Assembly (NCBI RefSeq): GCF_042683665.1
Contig: NZ_JBHUOO010000009.1
Reading direction: 5' to 3' (one strand)
Length of the DNA stretch: 64,000 nt
Source of the DNA: Leeuwenhoekiella polynyae
Lineage (GTDB): Bacteria; Bacteroidota; Bacteroidia; Flavobacteriales; Flavobacteriaceae
The notes under the pieces were generated by a model, which was given only the letters and a program-made list of their open reading frames with translations, did no database searches and was not told where the DNA came from. The translations under genes were made by a program, and so were the position numbers. This document shows positions 46,147 through 54,399 of the stretch, one piece after another. How positions within the stretch are numbered: position 1 is the stretch's first letter; each line of letters opens with the position of its first letter.

Positions 46147-46485
46147 ATGAAAGAAATAAAAGCATTTATAAAACCGAAACGAGTTCAAAATGTAATTGAA
46201 GCTCTTAGTGAAAGCGGATTTAAAAGTATGACCCTTTCCCAGGGAGAAGGAACGGGGGCTTTTAAAGCAAAAGGCGCATCACCTTCTTTAGATTTCCGTG
46301 TAACAGACAGTCCGGTTGTAAAGTTAGAACTGGTATGTCAAAACGAAGAAGCACAATCAGCAATAGATATTATCCTTGAGAATGCAAAAACAACTGAACC
46401 CGGTGACGGAATAATTTATCTTTCCGATATTGAAGATGCCTTCCAGATAAAAACCGGGGAATCCATAAAGCGTTACGACCCCTAA
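46147..46485 (+). CDS. PII-like signalling protein associated with metal efflux
   Basis: A 112-residue PII fold. The start MKEIKAFIKPKRVQNVIEAL and the C-terminal TEPGDGIIYLSDIEDAFQIKTGE carry the B- and C-loop ligand-binding signatures. The T-loop (about 35-55) is short, rich in Gly and Ala (QGEGTGAFKAKGASPS), and lacks the uridylylated Tyr of GlnB. PII proteins encoded beside CusABC-type pumps form a separate clade (called PII-NG). It probably senses a nucleotide or metabolite to adjust metal export rather than nitrogen supply. Confidence 0.85.
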   Translation: MKEIKAFIKPKRVQNVIEALSESGFKSMTLSQGEGTGAFKAKGASPSLDFRVTDSPVVKLELVCQNEEAQSAIDIILENAKTTEPGDGIIYLSDIEDAFQIKTGESIKRYDP

Positions 46486-46500
46486 ATACTTTTATAGCAA

Positions 46501-46923
46501 ATGGAAAAAATAGTAAAAAAGTTGGAAAGCAAAGGCATCCGCCCTACGGCAATGCGCTTGATGACCTATAGACGGCTGGCACAACTGAATGTGGCCGTTA
46601 GCTTAGGCGACCTTGGAAAGGATTTCGAAAGCTCGGAAAGGAGTACGCTTTTCCGTACTATGAAGACATTTGAAGAAAAAGGAATCGTGCATCAAATTGA
46701 GGATGGCACCGGCATCATTAAATATGCCCTGTGCGAAGACAATTGTGAATGTGAGGTGGGAAACGACCTTCACTTACATTTTCATTGCAATAGTTGCGGG
46801 GAAACCGTGTGCCTTACAGAGCACAAAATCCCTCAGATAAACCTGCCCGACGGCTATGTGGCAGAGGATATCAATCTGGTGGCCAAGGGAGTCTGTGAGA
46901 AATGTAGCAATGACTTGGATTAA
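46501..46923 (+). CDS. Fur-family metal-responsive regulator
   Basis: A 140-residue Fur-type repressor with an N-terminal winged helix (about 1-80, STLFRTMKTFEEKGIVHQI) and a C-terminal dimerisation domain with HLHFHCNSCGETVCL and the terminal CEKCSND zinc site. Extra Cys residues (CEDNCECEV) precede it. It lies 15 bp after the PII gene, inside the metal operon, and is paralogous to the Fur at 53882-54310. The palindrome ahead of the operon at 39836 is a candidate target. Confidence 0.9.
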   Translation: MEKIVKKLESKGIRPTAMRLMTYRRLAQLNVAVSLGDLGKDFESSERSTLFRTMKTFEEKGIVHQIEDGTGIIKYALCEDNCECEVGNDLHLHFHCNSCGETVCLTEHKIPQINLPDGYVAEDINLVAKGVCEKCSNDLD

Positions 46924-46949
46924 GTTTTTTGATTTAAAAAATTGGAACA

Positions 46950-47309
46950 ATGATGAAAATTTATAAAAAAGAAAACAAGGTATATATGGTAGCTCAAAAT
47001 AGATTGGATGCTACCGATTATGACAATTTGATATCTCAATTAAAAAACCATATACAGGCAAACCATAAAGTATACTGGTATATTGAAATGGAAAATTTTG
47101 AGGGGTGGACTGCAAGTGCGTATTGGAAAGGCATTGAACTGAAACTTCCGAATGAAGAACGCGTTAAAAAGGTTGCATTGGTGGGAATTACAAAATGGCA
47201 GGAACAGTTTACCGAAGTTTTGATACCCTTTACAAAGGCACATATTAAATTCTTTAGCCCTGAAGAAAAACATTTGGCCAAGGAATGGATGGAGAAAGGA
47301 AATCATTAA
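46950..47309 (+). CDS. SpoIIAA-like (STAS/SEC14-type) protein, copy 1
   Basis: A 119-residue protein of the SpoIIAA-like family, with an N-terminal strand-rich part (MVAQNRLDATDYDNL) and the central signature WYIEMENFEGW, then helices ending MEKGNH. Members have a STAS/CRAL-TRIO fold and are thought to bind lipids or partner proteins at the membrane. It is the complete copy of a duplicated pair; a truncated copy lies 1256 bp downstream. A third, more distant relative is at 61506. Confidence 0.82.
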   Translation: MMKIYKKENKVYMVAQNRLDATDYDNLISQLKNHIQANHKVYWYIEMENFEGWTASAYWKGIELKLPNEERVKKVALVGITKWQEQFTEVLIPFTKAHIKFFSPEEKHLAKEWMEKGNH

Positions 47310-47339
47310 AAAAGTTAAGTAAATTTAAACAGAAAGATT

Positions 47340-47591
47340 ATGATGGACAACTGGAATTTTGGGGGAATGCACTGGATATGGTGGGGACTTTGGATAATTC
47401 TTATCTTTTGGATATTTTTAATTCCTTACCCCACCCCGGGACAAAAACGGAAAAAAGACGGAGCAATGGAAATTCTAAGGGAGCGTTTTGCACGGGGCGA
47501 AATAAGCGAGGAAGAATATAAACACCGGGTAAATATACTTCAAAATAAAAATGAACCAAAGGACCAGAAAAAAATTAGGCAGGAAAAATAA
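47340..47591 (+). CDS. SHOCT-domain small membrane protein, copy 1
   Basis: An 83-residue protein with one very Trp-rich membrane segment (about 10-30, MHWIWWGLWIILIFW) and a C-terminal SHOCT motif (about 40-65, AMEILRERFARGEISEEEY), a short domain found on the ends of membrane proteins. It follows the SpoIIAA-like gene by 30 bp and overlaps the next start codon by one base (TAATG). The same gene pair is repeated downstream in damaged form. Confidence 0.85.
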   Translation: MMDNWNFGGMHWIWWGLWIILIFWIFLIPYPTPGQKRKKDGAMEILRERFARGEISEEEYKHRVNILQNKNEPKDQKKIRQEK

Positions 47592-48133
47592 TGGGAAAAG
47601 GACAACTAACTATATTTTTTTTAATGCTGGCTCCTATCCTGCATACCCAAACTATATACAGTACACGGGAGGGGCATATCCTTATAAAAGCTAATATAGA
47701 TGGCAATGCATTTAAGGCGGAAAGCCATCAACTTTCCATGTTTTTTGATTACACAAGTAAAGAAATTACGGGTTCCATAGATTTGAGAACTATAGACACA
47801 AATAATCCACAGCTAGCCACCTATCTTAAAAGTACTCAAGCACCTATATGGATAAGATTTTCCGGGAAGGTCCCGGTTGAGGATTTCCTTTTGCGCCCAC
47901 ATGAACCAATTGATTTTAATTGGTTGGTAACGATCAGGCTTCCTAATAAAGAAGTGCAAAACTACTTTAAAGCGACATTGACCCACATCCCCCAAGGTCC
48001 TACATTTTCCTGTCTTTTAAGTGCCGGTGGATTTATAGAGAAAACTATAAGCCCAAGCTTAAATCAAGTGGTTCCTGGACTTGAAGGATCCATAGAAATA
48101 AAATTTGCCCAGCTTATTTTAAAGAAAGAGTGA
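47591..48133 (+). CDS. Exported protein, possibly YceI-like
   Basis: A 180-residue protein with a signal peptide (about 1-19) and a beta-rich body. Motifs such as GHILIKANIDGNAFKAESHQ, DYTSKEITGSIDLRTI and IWIRFSGKVP recall the YceI-like lipocalin fold that binds isoprenoids, but the match is weak. It is translationally coupled to the SHOCT gene (TAATG). Its place between the two duplicated gene copies shows that it was either part of, or spared by, the duplication. Confidence 0.55.
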   Translation: MGKGQLTIFFLMLAPILHTQTIYSTREGHILIKANIDGNAFKAESHQLSMFFDYTSKEITGSIDLRTIDTNNPQLATYLKSTQAPIWIRFSGKVPVEDFLLRPHEPIDFNWLVTIRLPNKEVQNYFKATLTHIPQGPTFSCLLSAGGFIEKTISPSLNQVVPGLEGSIEIKFAQLILKKE

Positions 48134-48343
48134 ATGCCATTTAATTCAAAATAACATAGAAAGATGAAAAAGTATAAATAGAATCCCATCCTCTTCCAGT
48201 AGTGCCTTATTAAAATAGCGCTGGGGAGATGTAATAAGTGTAAATAAAATATCCTCCTGCCGTACAAAATTTGTACCGCAATTAGGGACATAGATGTGAT
48301 ATATAAATATTTCCGTCTTATCATTTTTCGCTTATTACTAATA

Positions 48344-48565
48344 ATGGAAAATTTTGAGGGGTGGACCGCAAGTGCGTATTGGAAGAGCATTGAACTGAAA
48401 CTTCCGAACGAAGAACGCGTTAAAAAGGTTGCATTGGTGGGAAATACAAAATGGAAGGAACAGTTTACGGAAGTTTTGATTCCCTTTACAAGGGCACATA
48501 TTAAATTCTTTAGCCCTGAAGAAAAAGATTTGGCCAAGGAATGGATGGAGAAAGGAAATCATTAA
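48344..48565 (+). pseudogene. SpoIIAA-like protein, copy 2, N-terminally truncated
   Basis: From the internal ATG at 48344 the frame gives 73 residues that match residues 47-119 of copy 1 at 68 of 73 positions. The first 46 residues of the domain are missing and unrelated AT-rich sequence stands upstream, so the fold cannot be complete. It is exactly 1256 bp from the matching codon of copy 1. Its preserved frame suggests the duplication is fairly recent. Confidence 0.85.
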
Positions 48566-48595
48566 AAAAGTTAAATAAATTTAAACAGAAAGATT

Positions 48596-48814
48596 ATGAT
48601 GGACGACTGATATTTTGGGGGAATGCACTGGATATGGTGGGGGCTTTGGATAATCCTTATCTTTTGGATATTCTTAATTCCTTATCCCACCCCGGGACAA
48701 AACAGACGGAAGGATAAGGCTATGGAAGCCCTGAGAGATCGATACGCCCGGGACGAGATAAGCGATGAGGAATTTGAACAAAAGAAGAAAGTCCTTCAGG
48801 ATAAGAAGAAGTAG
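48596..48814 (+). pseudogene. SHOCT-domain protein, copy 2, with early stop and internal restart
   Basis: This repeats the copy 1 gene, but codon 5 is TGA (48608-48610) where copy 1 has TGG for Trp. Translation could restart at ATG 48623, giving 63 residues that keep the whole membrane segment and SHOCT motif. The first 26 residues after that ATG are identical to copy 1, whereas the SHOCT tail is clearly diverged (ALRDRYARDEISDEEFEQ). The shortened protein may therefore still be functional. Confidence 0.7.
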
Positions 48815-48872
48815 TTATAAGGCCACAGGTATCGAAGGCGATGGCACCTATGGCATATAAAAGAAGGTAAAA

Positions 48873-49634
48873 ATGAAAAAACGGAAAGTATTTGTTTTTA
48901 TATTCATTGGATTAGCCCTTGGCTTATTTATAATACAGCCCCTGGCTATTTCACTCCACATGTATGACATGCAGGGAGATAATGGCGAATGGTGGAAATA
49001 CCTGCTTGCTTCATATCAGCAGGAATTTAGAGTATGGGATTTGGATCAAGCCATAATCAAATTGCTATTTGGACTGCTGGGCATTGCCTTGTCGCTTATG
49101 TTTATGGTCAGGCAAAGAATATTTCAATTGACCGGAAGAAGAGATAAGCTGGAGGAGATCAGAGAGCTGATTGCGGCAGGAGAAAACCAGCAAGTAGAAT
49201 TTAAATCTACCTTGAGATGGGATTTGAGGCAGTTTAAACCGAATAAGGCTTTGGAAGACGTAATAGCAAAAACAATTGCCGGGTTTATGAACACCCAAGG
49301 AGGGCATTTAATTATCGGAATTGATGATGAAGGTAGTATTCTGGGGCTGGAACAGGATTATGGTACTTTAAAAAAACCTGGCAAGGACGGGTTTGAGCAA
49401 TATATAATGCAATTGGTGTCCCTCAAGTTGGGTACCCATTTTTGCACTTTGGTTAAAGTGTCTTTTCACCAATTTGAAGAAAAGGATATCTGTTATGTAA
49501 GGGTTCACAAATCACAAAAACCTGTGTATTTGAATTTGGGCGATCGTTCGCATTTCTTTATCAGAACAGGGAACGGAACCCGCGAGTTGGATATGCCCGA
49601 GGCGTTGGAATATATGGAAACATACTTAAACTAA
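48873..49634 (+). CDS. Membrane-anchored AlbA_2 (Schlafen-type) domain protein
   Basis: A 253-residue protein. Two membrane segments (about 6-27 and 62-82) are followed by an AlbA_2 domain (about 92-215) with the family motifs ENQQVEFKSTLRW, TIAGFMNTQGGHLIIGID, the GLEQDY loop and FFIRTGNGTRELD near the end. AlbA_2 domains are usually soluble and bind nucleic acid or nucleotides. Anchoring to the inner membrane is less common and suggests a signalling or RNA-linked role at the membrane. It is the sole gene in the window of this family and lies between the SHOCT and zinc-ribbon genes. Confidence 0.8.
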   Translation: MKKRKVFVFIFIGLALGLFIIQPLAISLHMYDMQGDNGEWWKYLLASYQQEFRVWDLDQAIIKLLFGLLGIALSLMFMVRQRIFQLTGRRDKLEEIRELIAAGENQQVEFKSTLRWDLRQFKPNKALEDVIAKTIAGFMNTQGGHLIIGIDDEGSILGLEQDYGTLKKPGKDGFEQYIMQLVSLKLGTHFCTLVKVSFHQFEEKDICYVRVHKSQKPVYLNLGDRSHFFIRTGNGTRELDMPEALEYMETYLN

Positions 49635-49639
49635 ACAAT

Positions 49640-49894
49640 ATGGGATTTTTAAAACATTTATTAAGAGGAAATTATGGTCATCATTCCAACAAGCATCAAC
49701 GTAAAAATAATGACCCAAGATTTAATGAACCCAAGGTTGTTGTGAGATGTACAAAATGCGGCAAAGACAATCCTGAAAATGCTTCTTTTTGTCAACATTA
49801 TGGCGAGCCTTTAGGTAAAGTAAAATGCATAAGTTGTCAAGAACCAATACCTATGGATGCAAAATTTTGTTCTAAATGTGGCAATGAAGTATAG
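49640..49894 (+). CDS. Double zinc-ribbon protein with one altered cysteine
   Basis: An 84-residue basic protein with two zinc-ribbon modules. The second is intact (CISCQEPIPMDAKFCSKCG). The first reads CTKCGKDNPENASFCQHYG, with Tyr at the place of the fourth Cys, a single-base change (TGT to TAT). The first 30 residues are rich in His, Asn and Lys (GHHSNKHQRKNND). It starts 5 bp after the AlbA_2 gene and is likely co-transcribed with it. No function is known. Confidence 0.75.
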   Translation: MGFLKHLLRGNYGHHSNKHQRKNNDPRFNEPKVVVRCTKCGKDNPENASFCQHYGEPLGKVKCISCQEPIPMDAKFCSKCGNEV

Positions 49895-49951
49895 TTTACA
49901 TTATGAGAATAAGCAAACAACTTATTGAACGGACTTAAATAATTTTTAAAT

Positions 49952-50842
49952 ATGCTCTTAAATAAGCGGATATCAATTTTTGACTTCTTGAAAACCATAA
50001 AATTTGACCTGATATTTATCGGTAGTTATTCAATTCTGGTTGGCTATATGGACCAATATGGTTTTTTGTCAAAAATCTCTATTCCAATTGCAATAACCGG
50101 CGTTTTTGGTACTGCGGTGGCTCTACTTTTGGGTTTTCGAACCAATCAAGCCTATGAACGGTGGTGGGAAGCCCGTATTATTTGGGGGGCTATTGTCAAT
50201 GATTCCAGAACACTGGTCAGGCAGTGTGTGTCTTTTTTTGCAAGGGATCAAGGAGGCTATCAAAAGATGGTGAAAGAGATGACCGATCGTCAGGTAATCT
50301 GGTGCTATGCCCTAGGGGAATCGTTGAGGAAACTACCCTTTTCCACTCGGGTTAAGGTATACTCAGAATCCTATGGGATTAAAGCATTTAATATTCCTAA
50401 TGCTTTATTGTCACAACACTCTGAAACTTTGTTAAAGGCAAAAGAAATTGGTATGGTCAATGATTTTCAGCAGGTACAGATAGACAGTACTATAGCCAGG
50501 TTATGTGATTCAATGGGCAAATGCGAACGTATAAAAAATACTGTCTTCCCCAAAGCACACAGCTTATTGATTCATTTGATCATCTACGTTTTTGCTACAA
50601 TGTTGCCTTTTGGATTGGACGATAAAAATATAGCAGTTGAAATCGCTATAACATTTATTATACCAGTCATTTTCATTGCCATTGAAAAAACATCCATACT
50701 CATGCAGGATCCCTTTGAAAACGACCCTTTGGATACACCCATGACTGATTTGGCCGAAACGATAGAAATAAACATTAAACAAATGATAGGTGAAACAGAT
50801 GTTCCTGTAAAGAAAGAGCCAACAGATTATTATATTTTATAA
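49952..50842 (+). CDS. Bestrophin-like anion channel protein
   Basis: A 296-residue bacterial bestrophin (UPF0187). The pore/neck region has the family hallmark GFRTNQAYERWWEARIIWG (about 62-81), with further membrane segments near 25-60 and 205-250 and the C-terminal DPFENDPLDTPM motif. Bacterial bestrophins form pentameric ion channels. It lies just before mgtC (6 bp gap), in a cluster of ion-related membrane genes. Confidence 0.9.
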   Translation: MLLNKRISIFDFLKTIKFDLIFIGSYSILVGYMDQYGFLSKISIPIAITGVFGTAVALLLGFRTNQAYERWWEARIIWGAIVNDSRTLVRQCVSFFARDQGGYQKMVKEMTDRQVIWCYALGESLRKLPFSTRVKVYSESYGIKAFNIPNALLSQHSETLLKAKEIGMVNDFQQVQIDSTIARLCDSMGKCERIKNTVFPKAHSLLIHLIIYVFATMLPFGLDDKNIAVEIAITFIIPVIFIAIEKTSILMQDPFENDPLDTPMTDLAETIEINIKQMIGETDVPVKKEPTDYYIL

Positions 50843-50848
50843 TACAAG

Positions 50849-51289
50849 ATGAATACAATGGATTTTCAAACTGAAATAACACTGATACCGAGATTATTTG
50901 TCGCTCTTTTACTAGGTGTCCTGATAGGACTCGATAGGGAAATTGACGGAAATGCGGCAGGAATTAGAACGTATGCAGCCGTTTGCCTTGGGGCCGCATT
51001 AATTACAATAATCAATACTCATATTGAAGTAACTGACCAAACCCGCATTGTCGCCAATATTGTTTCCGGTATTGGGTTCCTTGGTGCAGGAATTATTTTT
51101 AGGGATAGCGCGAAAAATTTAATTTCCGGTTTGACTACCGCAGCTACAATTTGGGCCACTGCCGCGGTTGGTATATCAATTGGGTTTGGTATGTACCTCA
51201 TTGGAAGTGTTACATCCGCTTTTCTTATTCTATTATTGGTTTCACATCATTTCCCTTTTTTGAAAAAACATAAAATAAACAACACCTAA
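50849..51289 (+). CDS. MgtC/SapB-family membrane protein
   Basis: A 146-residue protein with four to five membrane helices and the MgtC signature LLLGVLIGLDREIDGNAAGIRT plus GIGFLGAGIIFRD and GLTTAATIWATAAVG. Members modulate ATP synthase or Mg homeostasis under low magnesium or acid stress. The soluble C-terminal domain of longer MgtC proteins is missing, as in the short SapB type. It ends 1 bp before the P-type ATPase start. Confidence 0.92.
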   Translation: MNTMDFQTEITLIPRLFVALLLGVLIGLDREIDGNAAGIRTYAAVCLGAALITIINTHIEVTDQTRIVANIVSGIGFLGAGIIFRDSAKNLISGLTTAATIWATAAVGISIGFGMYLIGSVTSAFLILLLVSHHFPFLKKHKINNT

Positions 51290-51290
51290 A

Positions 51291-53843
51291 ATGAAAAAAT
51301 TACAACTGAAAATTCCGGTACTGTTACCTCAGGTGCCAAATGAAAAAGACACTTGTGTGCAAAGGCTCATTGAAGAATTAGAAGCCAAAGAAGGTCTTGA
51401 TAAAGTGCATATAAAAGACGATCAGGAAGATACGGTGCCACAATTGTGCTTTCATTACGATCCGGATATAATTTCTATTGACCGCATTCAATCATTGGCA
51501 GAAAGAACCGGGGCTGAAATTACCGCGAAATATGGACATTTGCTTATAGAGGTTGAGGGGATTAGACATACCCGGCATGCAAGGACTTTAGAAAAGAGTC
51601 TGCTGAATATCAAAGGCGTTTTGGAAGCTTCCGCCAATGCCGGAGGAATGATCCGTTTAGAATATGATAAACGGGAAACAAGTTTTGATGAGATAACTAC
51701 AAAGCTCGAAAAAGAAAACCTACAAGTTAAAAAAAGCTCCTCTGCTGAGAATAAGGGCTTTAAATCTGCCGAAAAGAATCCTCAAAATTTAAATAAAGAA
51801 AAGGTAAGGGATATAGAAGAACAAAAGCATAAAGATACTGATCTCCAGAATCATAGAGAAGCGGATAGCCACGGGGCCGGGGAAGAACATTCCCACGCCC
51901 ACGGAGGTATTTTTGGGAAAAACACCGAACTTATTTTTGCTATTATTTGTGGTGCTCTTTTGGGTATTGGTTTTGGTTTGTCCTACGTAACATCAATACC
52001 GGAATGGGTCAGCTTATCCCTATACATAGGTGCCTACTTTTTTGGAGGTTACTTTACAGCAAAAGAAGCCATACAGACCGTAGCCAAAGGTGGATTTGAA
52101 ATTGATTTTCTCATGTTGGTCGCAGCTATAGGAGCAGCTATTCTTGGGGAATGGGCTGAAGGAGCTTTGTTATTATTTCTCTTTAGCCTGGGGCATGCCT
52201 TGGAGCATTATGCAATGAACAAAGCACGAAAATCTATAGCTGCACTGGCAGAACTGGCGCCAAAAACAGCTTTGGTTAAGAAAAATGGTAAAACGGAAGA
52301 AGTTGGTATCGAAAAACTCAATATTGGGGATATCATTGTGGTGAAACCAAATAGTAAAATATCTGCAGATGGCGTAGTGGTAGATGGGCAGAGTAGTGTT
52401 AACCAGGCTCCAATAACCGGGGAGAGTGTACCGGTAGATAAAGTTCCCGTAGAAGATGTTGAGAAGGATTACTCAGAGGTAGATGATATTAAAGATGAAA
52501 ACCGCGTTTTTGCCGGAACGATCAATGGGAACAATACTTTGGAGATTAAAGTTATCAAAGCAGCCAAAGATTCAACGCTTTCCCGATTGGTGAAACTGGT
52601 TAACGAAGCTCAGACTCAAAAATCGCCTACCCAGTTGCTCACCGATAAATTTGAAAAATATTTTGTGCCGTCCGTCCTTATTTTGGTCGGGATTCTTTTG
52701 TTTGCTTTTTTAGTTATTGACGAACCCTTTAGCGCCAGCTTTTACAGGGCGATGGCCGTATTAGTAGCTGCAAGTCCCTGTGCGTTGGCAATCTCGACCC
52801 CAAGTGCTGTATTAAGTGGAGTGGCCAGAGCTGCCCGTGGCGGGGTATTAATTAAAGGAGGGCGCCCTCTGGAGGACCTGGGGGTTATTACCGCCCTAGC
52901 CTTTGATAAAACCGGAACTCTAACGGAAGGAAAGCCAAAACTTACCCAAGTGGTGCCACTTGGGGATATTTCAGACAATGAACTTCTCAAAATAGCAGTA
53001 GCCGTGGAAGGTCTTAGTGATCACCCCCTGGCCAAAGCTGTAGTTCGTGATGGAAAAGAGCGTCTGGAAGGCGAGGAAATCCCAAATGCCTCTAATTTAG
53101 AGGCAGTTCTGGGTAAAGGGATTAAAGCATCATTTGGCAATGATAAAATCTATATAGGTAACCTCGACCTGTACGAAGGGCTTGATGAGAGTACACCTTC
53201 CGAAAAAATAGCTACGAAAGTGCGTGGTCTTGAAGGTGGTGGAAATACAACAATGCTTATACGAAAAAATGAAGAATATATAGGCATCATTGCATTAATG
53301 GATACCCCTCGTGAAGCCGCCAAGGGAACCCTTAAAAAATTAAAAGAAATAGGAATTAAACGAATGATCATGCTTACTGGTGATAACCAGAAGGTAGCAG
53401 ACGCAGTAGCAGAAGAAATAGGATTGACCGATGCCTGGGGGAGCCTATTGCCGGAAGAAAAAGTGGATGCTATAAAAGAATTAAAAGAAAAGGAATCCAA
53501 GGTGGCAATGGTGGGCGATGGCGTTAATGATGCCCCTGCCATGGCAAACAGCACTGTAGGAATAGCTATGGGTGCTGCTGGAAGTGATGTGGCCCTAGAA
53601 ACGGCGGATATTGCGCTAATGGCCGACAAGTTGGAAACCCTGCCCTTTGCCATAGGCTTAAGCAGGAAGGCAAAGGCGATTATCAGGCAGAACCTTTGGG
53701 TAAGCCTTGGTATTGTTGCCCTACTTATACCTTCAACCATATTCGGCTTGGCAAATATTGGAATGGCGGTTGTAATCCATGAAGGTTCCACACTACTGGT
53801 GGTTTTTAATGCGTTAAGGCTTTTGGCTTATAAAAAAGAATAG
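51291..53843 (+). CDS. P1B-4-type metal-exporting ATPase
   Basis: An 850-residue heavy-metal P-type ATPase. The N-terminus has two HMA-like folds; in the second the CxxC pair is replaced by HTRH (93-96). A His-rich linker (about 175-205, GEEHSHAHGG) precedes the membrane core. The phosphorylation motif DKTGT is near 539, TGES near 375, HP in SDHPLAK and GDGVNDAP is present. The TM4 SPC motif (about 494) and HEGST near 831 are the signatures of the P1B-4 (CoaT/CtpD/PfeT) subgroup, which exports Co, Fe(II), Zn or Ni. The neighbouring Fur regulators favour iron or zinc, though this is inference. Confidence 0.93.
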   Translation: MKKLQLKIPVLLPQVPNEKDTCVQRLIEELEAKEGLDKVHIKDDQEDTVPQLCFHYDPDIISIDRIQSLAERTGAEITAKYGHLLIEVEGIRHTRHARTLEKSLLNIKGVLEASANAGGMIRLEYDKRETSFDEITTKLEKENLQVKKSSSAENKGFKSAEKNPQNLNKEKVRDIEEQKHKDTDLQNHREADSHGAGEEHSHAHGGIFGKNTELIFAIICGALLGIGFGLSYVTSIPEWVSLSLYIGAYFFGGYFTAKEAIQTVAKGGFEIDFLMLVAAIGAAILGEWAEGALLLFLFSLGHALEHYAMNKARKSIAALAELAPKTALVKKNGKTEEVGIEKLNIGDIIVVKPNSKISADGVVVDGQSSVNQAPITGESVPVDKVPVEDVEKDYSEVDDIKDENRVFAGTINGNNTLEIKVIKAAKDSTLSRLVKLVNEAQTQKSPTQLLTDKFEKYFVPSVLILVGILLFAFLVIDEPFSASFYRAMAVLVAASPCALAISTPSAVLSGVARAARGGVLIKGGRPLEDLGVITALAFDKTGTLTEGKPKLTQVVPLGDISDNELLKIAVAVEGLSDHPLAKAVVRDGKERLEGEEIPNASNLEAVLGKGIKASFGNDKIYIGNLDLYEGLDESTPSEKIATKVRGLEGGGNTTMLIRKNEEYIGIIALMDTPREAAKGTLKKLKEIGIKRMIMLTGDNQKVADAVAEEIGLTDAWGSLLPEEKVDAIKELKEKESKVAMVGDGVNDAPAMANSTVGIAMGAAGSDVALETADIALMADKLETLPFAIGLSRKAKAIIRQNLWVSLGIVALLIPSTIFGLANIGMAVVIHEGSTLLVVFNALRLLAYKKE

Positions 53844-53881
53844 AAAATCCGGACTTAGACTGTTTTTCGAAAGAATATAAA

Positions 53882-54310
53882 ATGACAAAAACGGAAAAAA
53901 AATTATCGTCAAAAGGGATACGTTCCACTGAAATGAGGTTGAAAATTTACAAATACCTCAAAAGGAAAACTTATGCGGTAAGTTTAAATGAAATGCAAAA
54001 AGTCTTTATCCATAAAAATATCAAAACAGCCAATAAGACCACTTTCTATAGGACGATAAAGCTCTTTGAGAAAAAAAGCATGGTGCACCAAATTGACGAT
54101 GGAACTGCTTTTGCAAAATATGCGCTTTCTGATGAAAACACCAATGTTAAACTCAGTACAGGTTTACATATGCACTTTCATTGTACCGATTGTAAGAAAA
54201 CAATCTGTTTACCAAATAAAATATCGGAAGAGAGTTTGCCAGACCAGTATGAGGTGAACGATGTGAACCTGGTATTAAAAGGGATATGTAAAAATTGTAG
54301 TAAAAAATAA
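53882..54310 (+). CDS. Fur-family regulator, second paralogue
   Basis: A 142-residue Fur-type protein. It keeps the winged helix (TTFYRTIKLFEKKSMVHQI), the MHFHCTDCKKTICL metal site and a terminal CKNCSKK zinc pair. It resembles the Fur at 46501 along its whole length but lacks the extra Cys cluster in the middle (DENTNVKL instead of CEDNCECEV). It follows the P1B-4 ATPase by 38 bp and probably controls it. A terminator follows. Confidence 0.9.
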   Translation: MTKTEKKLSSKGIRSTEMRLKIYKYLKRKTYAVSLNEMQKVFIHKNIKTANKTTFYRTIKLFEKKSMVHQIDDGTAFAKYALSDENTNVKLSTGLHMHFHCTDCKKTICLPNKISEESLPDQYEVNDVNLVLKGICKNCSKK

Positions 54311-54322
54311 TAGGTGGGAGTG

Positions 54323-54369
54323 CCTTAAGCCTGAATCCCAGCCCCCAATGGTCAAGCTTAAGGTTTTTT
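54323..54369 (+). terminator. Terminator after the second Fur gene
   Basis: CCTTAAGC (54323-54330) and GCTTAAGG (54356-54363) pair perfectly around a 25-base loop and are followed by six T residues. The flanking GGTGG and CCACC can extend pairing. It closes the efflux/Fur segment before the lipoamide dehydrogenase gene. Confidence 0.7.
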
Positions 54370-54399
54370 CCACCGTAACGAACTTAAAAAAATGTGAAT

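Larger units (their letters stand above)
47088..48814 (+). repeat. 1256-bp-period direct duplication of SpoIIAA/SHOCT genes
   Basis: The segments 47088-47565 and 48344-48814 align without gaps through the end of the SpoIIAA gene, the spacer and the start of the SHOCT gene. Similarity is very high up to about 47450/48706 and then falls sharply. The intervening sequence contains the YceI-like gene and about 200 bp of AT-rich non-coding DNA. Confidence 0.8.

Noticed and set aside
53150..53791. 213-residue minus-strand frame
   Set aside because: It lies wholly inside the P1B-4 ATPase gene, opposite strand, with no family motif.
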